Counted from the first letter of the stretch, positions 10,251 through 21,420 are shown. The stretch: DNA of 64,000 nt from Schizophyllum amplum (GCA_007026445.1 VDMD01000007.1:992001-1056000), one strand, 5' to 3'. Made by a program: numbers and translations. The notes: generated by a model from the letters alone, not told the origin.

Positions 10251-10473
10251 CCATGAGCAGGTCAGACATGGTGGCGACGCGTCGCTACTACCAGCGACCT
10301 CACTGAGAATATGTCAGCCAACGCGGAGGGACAAGCATCAGAATCTACTCACATATAGGCTCGCGATGGGTGTCGTCGTTGTCGGCGGCGGCGGGAAGGC
10401 AATATAGACGGCGGGCGCGTCGGGGAGGAAGGGGGCATGATGGTTGAAAAAGAGGCAAGTTCGCTACGGAGCG

Positions 10474-10482
10474 GTATATATA
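10474..10482 (-). promoter_or_regulatory. TATA element of the multi-exon transcript (unit 1)
   Basis: TATATATA in the context GAGCGGTATATATACGGGCG, 36 bases upstream of the minus-strand ATG at 10438. It is near-symmetrical, so it could also serve the plus strand. Conserved in unit 2 at 21844-21852. Confidence 0.45.
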
Positions 10483-10762
10483 CGGGCGTCGGAGATAAAG
10501 GGAGCCGAACAAGATACTTATTCACGTACGTGGTAGATCTGGGCGACCCGATCGTCAACAATGGTGTCGTTATTCGGCCGCGGATTGAGCGCCCGACGCG
10601 CCATTCAACTGGAATGTTTATGATTTTCACCATCCCCGTGTTGCGTGCAGCATCATAAGAGCCGCAGAGGGTACGTTAGTCAGCTCTTGGGCGAGTGAGA
10701 CCGGCGAGCGGCGTTTGACAAAGTCGCGCGAACGCTTGTGGTGGTGGGGAGCAAAAAGAACA

Positions 10763-13700
10763 ATGGACGCGGCAGTCGGGCCGGGCACCGAAGTTGAACT
10801 TGATGACAATCGTCGACCTTCCTCTGGCTCACCCACGGGCTCTGCACACCGCCAAAATTCACTGTTCGGCTCTGTGTAAGCTTCTAATACTTCAGTAGAA
10901 TCTAGAGCGCGGTCGCCCTACTGAATCCGCTGAAAAACCTTGCACGACATTGCAGGCGGGGCGTGCACAAATGTTCTGACCCTCCGCAGCGTGTACACAG
11001 GCTTTTCCAACCTCCTGAGCAGTTACTCGGATGTTTGACGTACGGAAGATGCGTACCTACTCGGAAGCGATGCGCGGTCGGCCCACGCCTTGATGCGAAG
11101 ATTCCAGGTCGTATGTTGGACTGAATGTGAACGCCGTCCCATTCTGCAGTATCAGCAAGGCGTTGCCCCGTTGCGTGTCTTCCAGTATGGATACTCAAGA
11201 GCTTGGCAGGCCACGCTCTACACACTAAGAGGGCGAGGGACGAATATCCCGACACGGATTCTCTTGCGCAACGTACACGGTACGCGCCACTGCCCTTCCC
11301 CACCCTCCCGCTCACCTGTCACCCCGAATCTTCCACCTCCGAGCGTCTCCCAAACGCGCGCGCAGTCTGATAGACATCATTGCACCACGTCCGCATCACT
11401 CCGCGCCACCATCAGCGACAATAGCGGAGTAGGCATCCTGGCTCTCCTCGCAGAGGTAAGTTCAACATCCACACTCGCGTTTCCAACCTCCTGAGCCTGC
11501 CGTACCGTGGAATCTTCATCGTGCATTTCCGCCGCCAACTCTTCATCTCCCGAACCGAATACGTTGACGTCGCTGATAGATCGGAAGCACGAGATCGTGC
11601 GGCGAATGCTGCGCTCGTCTCTCATGTTTCTGCAAAGTTCAACATTGAACTTCAGATATTTCACTCACTCGTGTTGCCGTCCGTCCAGTACGAGGTAGGA
11701 AACGACACTGCTCTCGCTGCATAAGCAATGATGCCGCTACTTTTGTAGACAGCCCGCGAAAGCGCGAGCTGCAAGCTGCACGCTGGCGATATGTGCGCGC
11801 CACCCGAGGTCAACAAGGCCTACCAAATTCAGCCGTATGACGTCCCCGCTGCGTAGATCAGGGCCCGGCGGCACGGTAACCTAGATAGCCTTGCCGATCA
11901 GGACGGTCGTCGGACATGAAGCGCTGTTCGGGTGACCTTGAGAAGGGCGCGCGCCACTCGAGGACTGGCTCGTCGATTTCAAGGCAGGCAGAGCTCGTTC
12001 CAGCGGCGGAGCCACACAGCCAGGCGGGGCTCCATTGGTTTGTCACGAATCTGTACAAAAAGCACCCAGGAATTGACGCAGACGTTGTCCGCAGGCGATG
12101 ATGACGGTCGGGAACAACTTGAACATGTTAATGATCGTCGCAGTCGGTCCGATGCGCCGAAGTTCAACTTGTCCCCATCATCCATGTCCATCCCACTCAT
12201 CGCGCGCCTCCGCCGCCTCGGACAAAAAGCTCTTCGGTTCCCTTCATTCTCCGACAACTAACTGTGAAGCTAGAACGCCACCACCATTCTGGATCCTCTG
12301 GAACCTTCAGAACATTCACGCCGCGCGCCAGACGCGCATCTTTACCGTCCGGAACGCGACCGCGCCCTCGCCAAGTACCGCGATGGGTCGCACGGATACT
12401 CGTACGGCGTCATCTCGCTTCAGAACTCGGGTACGCGTCGCCGATGAGCGAGATCAACGTTCTGTCTTATCGTTCCAGAAGGTCGAGGTTGTTTGTATGC
12501 TCATCTCGACGTCTTCACCGTCGAAAGTTGACACCCCCTCAAAAAATATTCGTCACCCTTTGTGGACCTGGCACGCGCTTCTGAACGAGTATGGCTATTC
12601 TATACGCCCCTCCGCAGCTTGCAGCAAGTGCTATGACACGAAGAGGGCCCACTTTATTATGTGGCGTCGTTTTCGTCCCGCCCGTAACGCGCTTGCGTTC
12701 TCTTTTACGCCGGTAAAACATATCATAACATGGTCAGTGAGCCCGAAAGACACTCCCTATGAAGCGCGAAGCGCCCCCGACATCTGTGAGGCTCGCAATG
12801 CACCACCCCCTCCTCCTTGTTCCCTACCTCACCACTGTCCCACTCTTCCGACTGCCGTCATCCCTGAAACGCTAATGACTCAATCAGGATGTTCAGACCC
12901 GCGCCCGATCTTGCGCCGGCCGTCGACGGCCGCACACACTCGCCATCGCGCATACACCCTGCCACCCGCCCAATCTTCCGCCTTTCTGTCGTCCATTTCC
13001 GCGCTCGCCGCCCACTCGGGTAGTCTCGCGCTAGCTTACTCGGATCCCCTTAACACCGACGGGAAACGGGGGTCTCTGCGCTGCCCTCGCATTCTCGCGA
13101 TGTTCGTTTTCATTTCCCTGCGTATTCACAGCGACTTACAGAGCGCAGCAAAGGCCAATTCTACCTGGAAAAGGCGGAGATACGTGTCACCGGGGTTGCC
13201 GAGCATGCTCGTATCTGAGCAGAGCGCGAGCGCGGCGGGGAACGACGCGCGCTCGTTGGCGCTGCGTTGTTCAACAACAAGGATATCCCGATGGGGCAAA
13301 GACCTTACGTGGTCGTCTTCAACGTTCATCTCGATTTCCGTATGGCGCTTTCGCGGGGTTCTCGGCCGCGGAGCGCGTCAATCAAGGACCGGGGTGCGTA
13401 CTCACACTGCGTTACGAAAGGTTCCTGGGCACTCAGCTCAAGCAGGACGGCGCCAAAGGACTTGCGACGGCGAGGTTCAACGCCAGGTATCGCCAGCCCC
13501 TCCCGCATACGCATGGAATGCTACCTCGCATCCATTGGACGGCGCGTCGACGGTGGCGGACACGCATCGACGACGGCGCGCGACGCAGGAGAACGGCTGC
13601 ATGCTCGATGTTCGAAAACCAACCCCCTGAACGCAGGCGCGCCACCGAATCTTCCGCACTCTCGTAAGTCGATTCTGGCCCCCGATTCTTCGGGGGATTG
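10763..13700 (+). pseudogene. Coding-like but broken region of unknown family (unit 1)
   Basis: Stretches read like real protein on the plus strand. Examples are a short N-terminal-like frame from 10763 (VGPGTEVELDDNRRPSSG), YRGIFIVHFRRQLFISRTEY near 11500-11560, ALAKYRDGSHGYSYGVISLQ near 12370-12430, and QRPYVVVFNVHLDF continuing into GPGCVLTLRYERFLGTQL near 13300-13430. They lie in different frames, with stops between them that introns only partly remove. One good intron is gtaggaaacgac...tttgtag at 11695-11748. Minus-strand frames in the same place also look protein-like, so even the strand is not certain. No domain is recognised. The likeliest reading is the remains of one or more multi-exon genes carried inside block X. 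Confidence 0.4.
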
Positions 13701-13839
13701 TTCGGTAGCCTGATGACGTTGTTTCTGTACGCGTCTGACGTTGTTTCAAGGAGGTTGGAAAGGTTAACGATGGCTGTCGGTGTATAAGAGTCGGGGGATG
13801 TGGGGTGGTGGGGGCAGCGACTTCGCTTCCCCTGCCCCC

Positions 13840-14040
13840 TCACCCCTCCCCCCTCCCGTCCTCGCCCTCTCCGCCTCCACCTCGCCGTCTTCGACGCCGC
13901 CCTCGACTCGTTCTTGCCGTCCTCGACTCGACCTCGCCGTCCTCGACTCGACCTCGCCGTCCTCGCCCCGACCTCACCGCCGCCTCCCGGCTCCTCTCCC
14001 CCCCCCTCCCCCCTTGATGCCGCCCCGCGGTCGCTCTAGA
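13840..14040 (+). repeat. Pyrimidine-rich CTCGAC/CTCGCC tandem repeat (unit 1)
   Basis: About 200 bases on one strand are almost purely C/T with G at regular spacing, built of units such as cgtcctcgactcgacctcgc. Unit lengths and order differ between units 1 and 2 (25220-25440 in unit 2), as expected of a slippage-prone minisatellite. Confidence 0.65.
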
Positions 14041-14041
14041 C

Positions 14042-15240
14042 GATGTCAGTCGGTACCAGTGAGTCTGACTACCGTTCGCTCTGAGCTTGACTAACTTGTA
14101 TTTCGCAGACATTGCCTGTGTAGGTTGCGTGCGAGGAGAGCGCCGTCGACCAGGAGAGCGCCGTCAACGAGGAGAGCGCCGTCAACGAGGAGATCTATGC
14201 CGTCGGGAAGGTCACAGTTGGCGCGGAGGTCAAGGCCATCCGGGCGCGATATGGTGCGCATCCCGCTTTTGTCTTGTTTTTGTTCTTTTCTGATCGTTGA
14301 TTACAGGACTGCGTCGCCTTTGACTTCGCGCCGCCGTCGCCATCGCCTTCGCTATCGACGGCGGGCTTCACCCCCAACGCCACAACTCGCGCCCTCAACA
14401 TCGCGCCGCACCTTCAACATCGCGCCTCGCGCCCTCGACTCCGCACCTCGCGCTCTCAACATCGTGCCCCGCGCCCTCAACACCGCCCCTCGCCCTTGGC
14501 GCCGCGCCCTCACCCTCGACGACGCCCTCATCCTCAACACCGCCCCTCATCCTCAGCACCGCACATCAACTTTGCAAACACCCAGCTCGCCCCCTCTTCT
14601 GTCCGTGAGTTGTTTGCACTGTACTCTTATTGTTCTTCCTGTGTTGATGTTTATTCTTCTGTTGACAGGCCGCCCCTCGACGCCCCCGCCGCCGCTCTCG
14701 ACGCCTCGACGTCGCTTCGACGTCGCTTCGACGCTCTCGACGCCGCTCTCGACGCGGCTTTCCATACGCCCTCGACGCGGATTCGACGCTGCTCCTTGAC
14801 GCTCCCGACGCCGCTTCAACGCTCTCGACTCGACGCCTTCGTCTACGGACCTCCTGTTTCGTCGTGGTCGAGCTAGGGAGGAAGTGGAGGACGGCCGCGA
14901 CGGGAGGAGGAGGAGGAGGAGGACGTGGAGCAGGAGGAGGAGGACGTGGAGCAGGAGGAGGAGGACGCGGAGCAGGAGGAGGAGGACGTGGAGCAGGAGG
15001 ACAACGGGGGGATGCTCGTGCGCGTGTGCGCGGGGCAAGTTGTGCGTCTTGCGGGGTACGTGTTCCTACGCCGTCCGCCGAGTTTCGTCTCTGACGGGAT
15101 CGTTGGCAGTGAGGGGACCTTCGTGGCAGTGGAGGACCGTGCGTCTCGATCGCGGGTGTTCATCGCCCGCGTTGGGAGCGTCCCTCCCCGGCCGTCGCGC
15201 CAAGCGCCCCCGACCGTCGCGCTATAGGCGTCCCCCTCGG
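14042..15240 (+). CDS. Possible low-complexity multi-exon gene with in-frame repeats (unit 1)
   Basis: After the pyrimidine tract an ATG at 14042 is followed by a clean 50-base intron (gtgagtctgac...tttcgcag). Further introns fit at about 14251-14307 and 14606-14669. One frame of exon 2 reads a six-residue repeat, EESAVN/EESAVD (18 bases). A later frame reads EEEDVEQ repeats and then NGGMLVRVCAGQVVRLAGYV. The exons are compositionally biased (CTCGAC runs, Arg/Ser/Pro frames) and the frames do not join without stops in a unique way. The splice signals are conserved in unit 2, but an 11-base deletion there shifts the frame. Unknown family; a decayed or noncoding transcript is equally possible. 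Confidence 0.3.
14134..14192 (+). repeat. 18-bp minisatellite GAGAGCGCCGTCAACGAG (unit 1)
   Basis: About three copies of gagagcgccgtc(aac/gac)(gag/cag) in unit 1 and four in unit 2 (25545-25625). The period is a multiple of three, so length changes keep the frame. Confidence 0.7.
14915..15003 (+). repeat. 18-bp minisatellite GGACGTGGAGCAGGAGGA (unit 1)
   Basis: Four copies of ggacgtggagcaggaggagg-type units here, two in unit 2 (26335-26390). One frame encodes an acidic EEEDVEQ repeat. Confidence 0.75.
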
Positions 15241-15380
15241 CGGTCGTGCTAGGCGTCCCTCCTCGGCCGTCGCGCTAGGCGTCCCCCTCGGCCGTCGTGT
15301 TAGGCGTCCCTCCTCGGCCGTCGCGCTAGGCGTCCCCTTCGGCCGTCGTGCTAGGCGTCCCCCTTCGCCGTCGCGCTTCT
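15175..15380 (+). repeat. ~26-bp minisatellite of GCGTCCCTCCTCGGCCGTCG units (unit 1)
   Basis: About seven degenerate units of roughly 26 bases, each ending in gctagg or similar. Unit 2 keeps only about two (26560-26640), which is one of the main length differences between the units. Confidence 0.75.
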
Positions 15381-15629
15381 CGAACATCGCCCCTTGGGCT
15401 GTTGGGGGAAGCGCCTCCCTCTCAGGTAAGCCGCCTTCGTTGCGCCGCCTTCGCCTGTCGTTTCGCGCGCCGCCTTCGCTGTCTCGCGCGCCGCCCTCGC
15501 TGTCTCGCGCGCCGCCCTCGCCTGTCGTTTTGCTGACCCCTTCCCCAGGCAACATCGGTCGGTGTATCTATCTCTGGCCCTTTGTGTGTTATATTTCGTT
15601 CGGGTCTTGCATTTTATTTGTTTCGTATG

Positions 15630-15920
15630 TAGTTTATGGAGGGGGACTCTGATTTATAGAGGGGGGCTTTCCGTAGGGGCACTCTAGTTCATGGAGGGGG
15701 GCTTCAGTTAGCGAAGGGGGACTTAAGTTTATGGAGGGGGGCTTGGTTTATGGAGGGGGACTTGCTTCACGGAGGGGGGCTTTACTTCACGGAGGGGGAC
15801 TTCACTTTCCGAAGGGGGGCTTTGATGTACGGCGGGAGGGGCATTAGTTGACAAAGGGGGGGCTTTAGTTGATGGAGGGCGTATAGATTATGGAAGGGGG
15901 CGACTTTAGTTTATGAAGGG
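15630..15920 (+). repeat. G-run minisatellite (TTTATGGAGGGGGACTT-like), unit 1
   Basis: About a dozen units of 17-25 bases, each with a run of four to seven G (ggaggggg, gaagggggg) on the plus strand separated by ctt, ttta or ctta. The spacing could allow G-quadruplexes. It lies about 700 bases upstream of Lon copy 2, and its unit-2 partner lies upstream of the complete Lon. Confidence 0.8.
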
Positions 15921-16636
15921 CGGCGGCAGGAGGGGGTGCGGGAGCGGCAGGGGGATGTGTTTGCGAAGGCGGGGGGGATTTTGAAAGCGGGAGATTTACG
16001 ACGGCGAGGCGGAGAGGGTACTTGCGAAGGCGGGGAGGGTGTATCTGTGCAGGCAGGGGAGTGGACAGGTAGGGTAGGTCACGATAAGTACTTGATGATG
16101 CAATGGAAATAGTTTTATACGTGTTTACGAGCGGGAGAAAGAGACGGGACGGGGACTTTGCCGCGTGACGCTATGGACAGGAAACTCTTACTTACTTACT
16201 GTACTGTTTCGCCATTTCCTCCCTTTGCACTGGCAAGGGAGGTGTGGCGGGGCGGCGGATGTGCGAGTAGGCACACTTGCATTCGTATGTCGCCATCGCG
16301 ACGTAGGCAGCTCTGACGTCGAGTGAAGCCTGGAGTCTGAGTCTTCGGGGGCGAGATGGAGGGGGCGTTGAGGTGAAGGGGAGAGGCGAAGGCGCGGCAG
16401 GAGAGGACTTTGCTGCTATCATCAATGTAATTGTATTGCAAACCCCTGGGTACAACACGCGGAGGGAAGCGGCAAGGGAGGTGTGCGCGGCGAGACGTGG
16501 CGGGATGACGACGTCGAGTGAAGCCTGGACAGTCAAGCGGCTGAAGTTCAAGAAGATCTCGGGCAGGTCCGGACCGATGCGCCGGCTGACATTGATGATT
16601 GACGCGCATTCTGAATCGCTCTTGCCAGACGCGACG

Positions 16637-18562
16637 ATGAGCAGCGGGCGGCGAGCAGTCGCCTCACTGGCGCGGCGACGCCCACAACATACAACGTCTC
16701 CTCGGACTGTGCCCCTCGTCCCGCGGACAACACCGCGGACGACAATAATCACTCGCGCGCTCTCGGCGTCGGCGGTCGTGCGCCAGCCGCGCGTACCGCC
16801 GTCGTCCGGCTCGGGCTCTGCGCCTCCTCCTTCAACCCCTGCACGACCATCAGTGCCGGCAGAGTACCCCAACGTCCTCGCGCTTCCCATTGCGCGGCGA
16901 CCGTTGTTTCCAGGATTTTACAAGGTGCGTGGATGCTTATTCAGCCTGGGCGTGTTTGCTGACAGACAGCGCAGGCAGTCGTCATCCGCAACCCCGGCGT
17001 CGTTGCCGCCATCAAGGACATGATGGCGCGCGGCCAGCCGTACCTCGGCGCGTTCCTCCTCAAAGACTCTGCGGCGGACGCGGACGTGATCGAGAACCTC
17101 GACCAGGTGCACGACGTCGGTGTGTTTGCGCAAATTACCAGCGTGTTTGCGCCCGCGCAGGGCAAGGAGGGCGAGGAAGAAGGCCTCACCGCCGTCCTCT
17201 ACCCGCACAGGAGAATTCGGATAACCAGTCTCGTGAAGGGTGTCGCCCAGGTCGAGGACGCGCCCGAGCGACTTGAGACGGAAGTACCCACGGTCGAATT
17301 GGTAACGGACAGCGAGAAGGCGCCGGCAGCAGAAGAGCAGGCGGACGTCGCTCCCTCGGACGAAGGCGCTGTTGCGTCTCAGGATGCCTCTGACGCTACC
17401 ACGGACGTTCTCCCAACACCACCAGCTAGCGAAGCGGGTGACGGTGAGTGCTACAATTGCGCATCTCGAATATTGCTGACTTCGTGTTGCAGACGTGTTC
17501 CCCGCCCCCGCCTCTGCACACACCGCCTTCCTGCACGCGCACGCAGTCTCTGTCGTTGCGGTCGAGAACGTAACGACAGCTCCGTACGACAAGGTGACTC
17601 CCCACCTTTATTATTCATCCCCTCCCACTGAACGCTCATCATCAGGACGCCCCCGCCCTTCGCGCCCTCATGGCCGAGATTGTCAGCGTCTTCAAGGACA
17701 TCGCGCAGCTCAATGCGCTGTTCCGGGACCAGGTCGCGAACTGGAGCGTGAATCAAGTCGCCGCCAATGTCTTTGACGAACCGGACAAGCTCGCCGACTT
17801 CGCCGCTGCCGTCAGCGCGGGCGAGGTTTCTGAGCTGCAGGCCGTACTTGAGGCACAGGACGTACAGGCCCGCCTGCAACAGGCGCTGCTGGTGCTCAAG
17901 AAGGAGTTGATCAATGCGGAGCTGCAGGTACGTTACCACGCATCAGCCGCGAAAAATTGCTGACATATTCGCTTTTAGTCCAAACTGGCTCGCGATGTCG
18001 ACTCCAAGATCGCAAAGCGCCAGCGGGAGTACTACTTGATGGAGCAGGTTTGTGTTGCGCGGTGTGACGATGACGTTATGCTGACTACAAGGTTTTGTTT
18101 GTTAGCTCAAAGGCATCAAGAAGGAGCTCGGCATGGAATCGGACGGCAAGGACAAGCTCATCGAGAAGTTCAAGGAGCGCGCGGCCAAGTTGAAGATGCC
18201 AGAGGGCGTGAGTAATTGCTCGTTATCGTCAGGTAGCTGTCGCTGACCGGCCGCTCTTCTCCCAGGTCCGCAAAGTCTTCGACGAGGAACTCTCCAAGCT
18301 CGCATCCCTTGAACCGGCGGCCAGCGAGGCGAACGTCACGCGGAACTACCTGGAGTGGTTGACGCAGATTCCCTGGGGCCAGCACTCGCGCGAGAACTAC
18401 AGCATTGCGCATGCGACGAAGGTGCTCGACGAGGACCACTACGGGCTGCAGGACGTCAAGGACCGCGTTCTGGAGTTTGAGCTGAGGGGTAGGCGGGCCT
18501 TGCTTGGCCTTTCATGTTCTTGTTTGGGGACTGCACTCTCACGTGATGTTGTAGCGCGGTGA
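16637..18562 (+). pseudogene. Truncated Lon protease, copy 2 (N-domain only)
   Basis: Built like copy 1. The ATG at 16637 opens the import-leader exon, the six introns keep their signals, the N-domain frame is open, and identity with full Lon ends after DRVLEF near 18480. The frame closes at 18560-18562 in block X sequence. Its leader retains the 9 bases missing from copy 1 ([12 protein letters not shown]), which makes it closer to the complete gene than copy 1 is. The AAA+ and protease domains are missing. A product could be imported and bind substrate without processing it, but that is inference. Confidence 0.85.
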
Positions 18563-18610
18563 AGCGGCATGGATTTTGATAGGTGTCTAGCGCCCATCCC
18601 TCCTTTTGTG

Positions 18611-18656
18611 GGCCCCCGAACATGGGTTCCCCCTACAGGGGCCCATGTCCGGGGGC
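18611..18656. repeat. Junction hairpin (unit 2)
   Basis: Same hairpin as at 7007-7052, identical in both arms. Confidence 0.7.
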
Positions 18657-18663
18657 GTACTGA

Positions 18664-18753
18664 CTACGATATACTGACGACGTGCATGGCCTCCCCCACC
18701 ATGACCTCCCCCAGCATGACGACACCGTCGACGGGCATGACCTCCACCGACAT
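18664..18753 (-). CDS. Conserved 29-codon ORF with TATA box (unit 2)
   Basis: Partner of 7060-7149, with the same start, length and stop. Position 19 changes from Glu to Val, giving GEVMVGEAM. The TATATAAG upstream (about 18869-18876) and the pyrimidine tract are kept. Functional status is unknown. Confidence 0.35.
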   Translation of the reverse strand: MSVEVMPVDGVVMLGEVMVGEAMHVVSIS

Positions 18754-19825
18754 GGATCCGGCGTGACGGCGAGCGGCGCGGCGACGGTACGACTGGCGGC
18801 GGGCACGACCAGCGGCAAGGCGAGAGAGGGGGAGGGATGGTGAAGGGAAGGGCGCGCGGTGGGAGGGCTTATATACGCCCTTGCGCCAAGCCCCGCGGCG
18901 CCGCGTACTCGGTAGCGACGAGTGCCGGACTGCGGGCGGCCGTCTCAAGGGATAGCGCGAGCTTGCGCGACGGGCAGCCGAGTACGTGCCCTTTGTCGTC
19001 GTTGCACTCACCTTGTTTCTTCAGCTCTCGACGTCGCGAAAGGGGGCGCGCGCACGGTCGAAGGAGGGCAGTCGATCTGTGGGGGAGGGAGGACACTCGC
19101 TGGGATTTCTGCAGGCCAAGGGACGCGGTGGCGCAGTTAGCTCGTGTAGGTAGTCGTAGGTAGTTGAATAGAATCGTGTTCGTGCCTTTCATGCCCGAGT
19201 CCCCGCGCCCCCCCAACCCCGCGCCAAGGTTCTCGCAGTCACGCAAGTTCGAGTTCGACTTCATTGTTCTCGCTCAAGTCATTGTGTTCTAATCATTGTA
19301 TTTCTGCAAGTCAATCAAGGCCGTCATAACATTTTATTCCAGAGTCTCGACTATACAGTGCTATCCTACTCTATCTGCAATGCTACCGTGCCCTGGGCCT
19401 ACCTAAACATGCTACAAAGTCCCCAAACACATTCGCGGCGCCCCGCCAAGTCCCGCTCGTCTGTCTCGCTCGCAGGCACGACGAGATAGTCTCCGAAGTC
19501 GACCCCGAACGTCGCGAACGTGTCCCCGAGAGGGGCGTCGCCATCGACCTTGAGTACGTCAGCGCAATACAAAGCAAGTGCACATCGTACTCACAAGATA
19601 CCCGTGCGGGGCGCAAATCCAGCTCGCCGGACGGCGATACGTTGCTTCGTCGCTTGGCGGGGGCATCCGAGGGCGTAGACGGAGGGCGTGACGGGTGTCG
19701 GGGGCGTTCCCGAGCGCCCTCGTAAGCATCCAGCGGCGCACAGCAGGCACACGACGATGGCGAGGGATCTACAAGGCAATCAGCTCGACCTCGACCAGCG
19801 ATTGAGCGGCCACCAATGGTCTGCT

Positions 19826-20530
19826 CGCCGGACGGCGATCCATATACTCATCGCCTAGGACACTCCTCTCGCCGGACGACGATAGCGACGGCCCGACGAT
19901 GATGAACGCGTCGTGAGGGTGCAAGTTGAGGGCGATAATCGAAGTCTAGCGCTTCTTGGAGGCGGTAGGCACGTCGTGGGCGCATGCGGATGACGCCGAG
20001 CACGTCGCACGCCCGGCGTCGATCATGTCGCTCGCGGGACGTCGATACATATACTCATCGTCTAGGCGCATGAGTATACATCGGCATCAAAGGTCGAGGG
20101 GCACAGTGTGCTAACGAACGTAGTCAGTAATGCATTTAGTAAGGGTGGACTCGCTCACTCACCTCGCTCGCCGGAAGGCGATCCATATACTCATCGCCTA
20201 CGGCGATCCCCAAAGCCTTGAGCACGCAGTGATGATGCCGTGGTGCACGTCCTGGCGACGCTGCAGTCGTTGTGACAACGGCGGTGAACACTCCTCGACG
20301 ACGTTGAAAACATCAAGGGCGTCGCTCGGCGGACGGCGATACATATACTCAACGCCTAGGCGGAAGCCGTCAGCACTACGTTATATAACAGCGTAAATCA
20401 CTCACCTCGCTCCTCGGACGGCGATACATCTACTCAACGCCTAGCCGCACGGTCAGTCAGCAATACCTTATACAACAGCCTGAGTCACTCACCTCGCTCG
20501 TCGGACGGCGATCTATATACTCATCGCCTG
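19826..20530 (-). repeat. Micro-exon array (unit 2)
   Basis: Six copies of the cggacggcgat...catcgcct element, colinear with 8241-8941, with only a few base changes. Donors and acceptors are unchanged. Confidence 0.7.
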
Positions 20531-20664
20531 AGGGGACCCGCATAAGGTCGTGGTAGGTGCGCGGACAAACCTGCAACGAACGTCATTCCACAAACCTCGT
20601 CAAGGTACGTCCTACTCACAGCAAAAAAGACTGAGATAATCAATATGACAGCTCACCGAAGATG

Positions 20665-21420
20665 CCAGTTAAGTGGCGGCGCTACGCGCCGCCCCCATGC
20701 GCGGCCTTCGGCCGCGGTCATCTCCCTCGTCCACGTCCAGCGGCATCGCGACCACCCAGACCGTCGCCGAGACCCTCCACCCGGGTTCTCAACCAAAGGT
20801 CAGTCTCAACTGAATGCAGCGAGCGAAGAGAAACTCACCACAAAGAATGGCGGCGCTGCGCACCGCGCGATGTCCCCCTCCTCCCGCGCCCATACGGGCG
20901 CCAGCAGCGGCGCAAGCGCGCGGGTGGTCGCCGGGAGCCCCCACCCGAGTCCTGGCCGAGTAATCAGTAAGAAAGCGTACCTCAGACAAAGGGTAACTCA
21001 CCAAAGAGGATGGCGGCGCTGCGCACCGCCCCCATGCGCGGCCTCCGGCCGCGCGGTCGTCTCGTCCCCCGGTACCCTAGTGTGCGCCAACAGCGAAGCG
21101 ATGGCGCGCGCCGTCACAGGACCTGCCACCCGAATCCTAGCCCAAAAGTTAGCACAAAGAAATGCCGAAAATAAAGAGAAACTCACTGAGGGGAATGGCG
21201 GCGGCGCTGTGCGACGCCCCCATGCGCAGCCTCCGGCGGCGCCGCGATCTCCCGCCCAGTCGTCGAAGTCCCTAGCCAGAACGTCAATGAACAGTGGACA
21301 GCGCGAAGAAAAAAAAAACTCACCGAAGGACAAGCATACTATATCATGCGACGGGCGCAATCGCCGACGCGCCGCCAAGATCGCCCCGACCAAGTACTGT
21401 ACCATGTTTCAGTACCCAAA
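20665..21420 (-). repeat. Large-exon array with paired GC hairpins (unit 2)
   Basis: Five related exons near 20665-20770, 20840-20950, 21005-21140, 21190-21275 and 21315-21370. Most end with the double palindrome GGCCGGAGGCCGCGC plus GGCGGCGCGTAGCGCCGCC just before GTGAGT. The introns are 48-52 bases. Individual exons differ more from each other than the two 11-kb units do, so the exon copies predate the unit duplication. Confidence 0.65.

Larger units (their letters stand above)
7700..10438 (-). other. Minus-strand multi-exon transcript model with duplicated exons (unit 1)
   Basis: A TATATATA lies at 10474-10482, a minus-strand ATG follows at 10438, and a chain of exons with good GTGAGT donors and CTGAC-plus-YAG acceptors leads left. 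The last exon stops at 7786-7788 and AATAAA follows at 7720-7725. In unit 2 the last exon reads GDTFATFGVDFGDYLVVPAS, a plausible protein C-terminus. Here a 25-base insertion near 7919-7943 shifts that frame. Two blocks of exon-plus-intron copies lie inside, at 8241-8941 and about 9400-10250. Many duplicated exons are not multiples of three and frames do not stay open through all joins, so it is either a spliced noncoding RNA or a decayed gene. No family is recognised. Confidence 0.5.
4956..16557. repeat. Tandem unit 1: Lon 5' fragment plus block X
   Basis: This is the first of two long direct repeats. Matching to unit 2 begins at ctcgggcaggtccgg (4956 here, 16558 in unit 2) and continues with small indels through the whole unit. 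The left edge falls in the Lon 5' leader; sequence left of it is unique and differs from that preceding Lon copies 2 and 3. The unit is about 430 bases longer than unit 2, mainly because of a roughly 300-base segment at 9037-9348 and different minisatellite copy numbers. Confidence 0.9.

Noticed and set aside
13200..13440. Resemblance of QRPYVVVFNVHLDF to the formiminotransferase core
   Set aside because: Only a few residues agree, and the flanking family motifs are absent. Not enough to name the gene.
12098..13630. 510-codon plus-strand frame in block X (and 499 codons in unit 2)
   Set aside because: Ser/Arg/Pro/Thr-rich composition without hydrophobic core or domains, and better protein-like stretches lie in the other frames of the same DNA.
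15630..15920. Telomere or subtelomere repeat
   Set aside because: Units vary in length and sequence and are not TTAGGG-like, and housekeeping genes lie on both sides.
16192..16890. Long minus-strand frame (232 codons) over the Lon first exon, also at 27383-28057 and 4926-5285
   Set aside because: It is antisense to the Lon leader exon and promoter, Arg/Gly/Pro-biased, and its length differs between copies through frame-neutral Lon changes. A GC-driven shadow.
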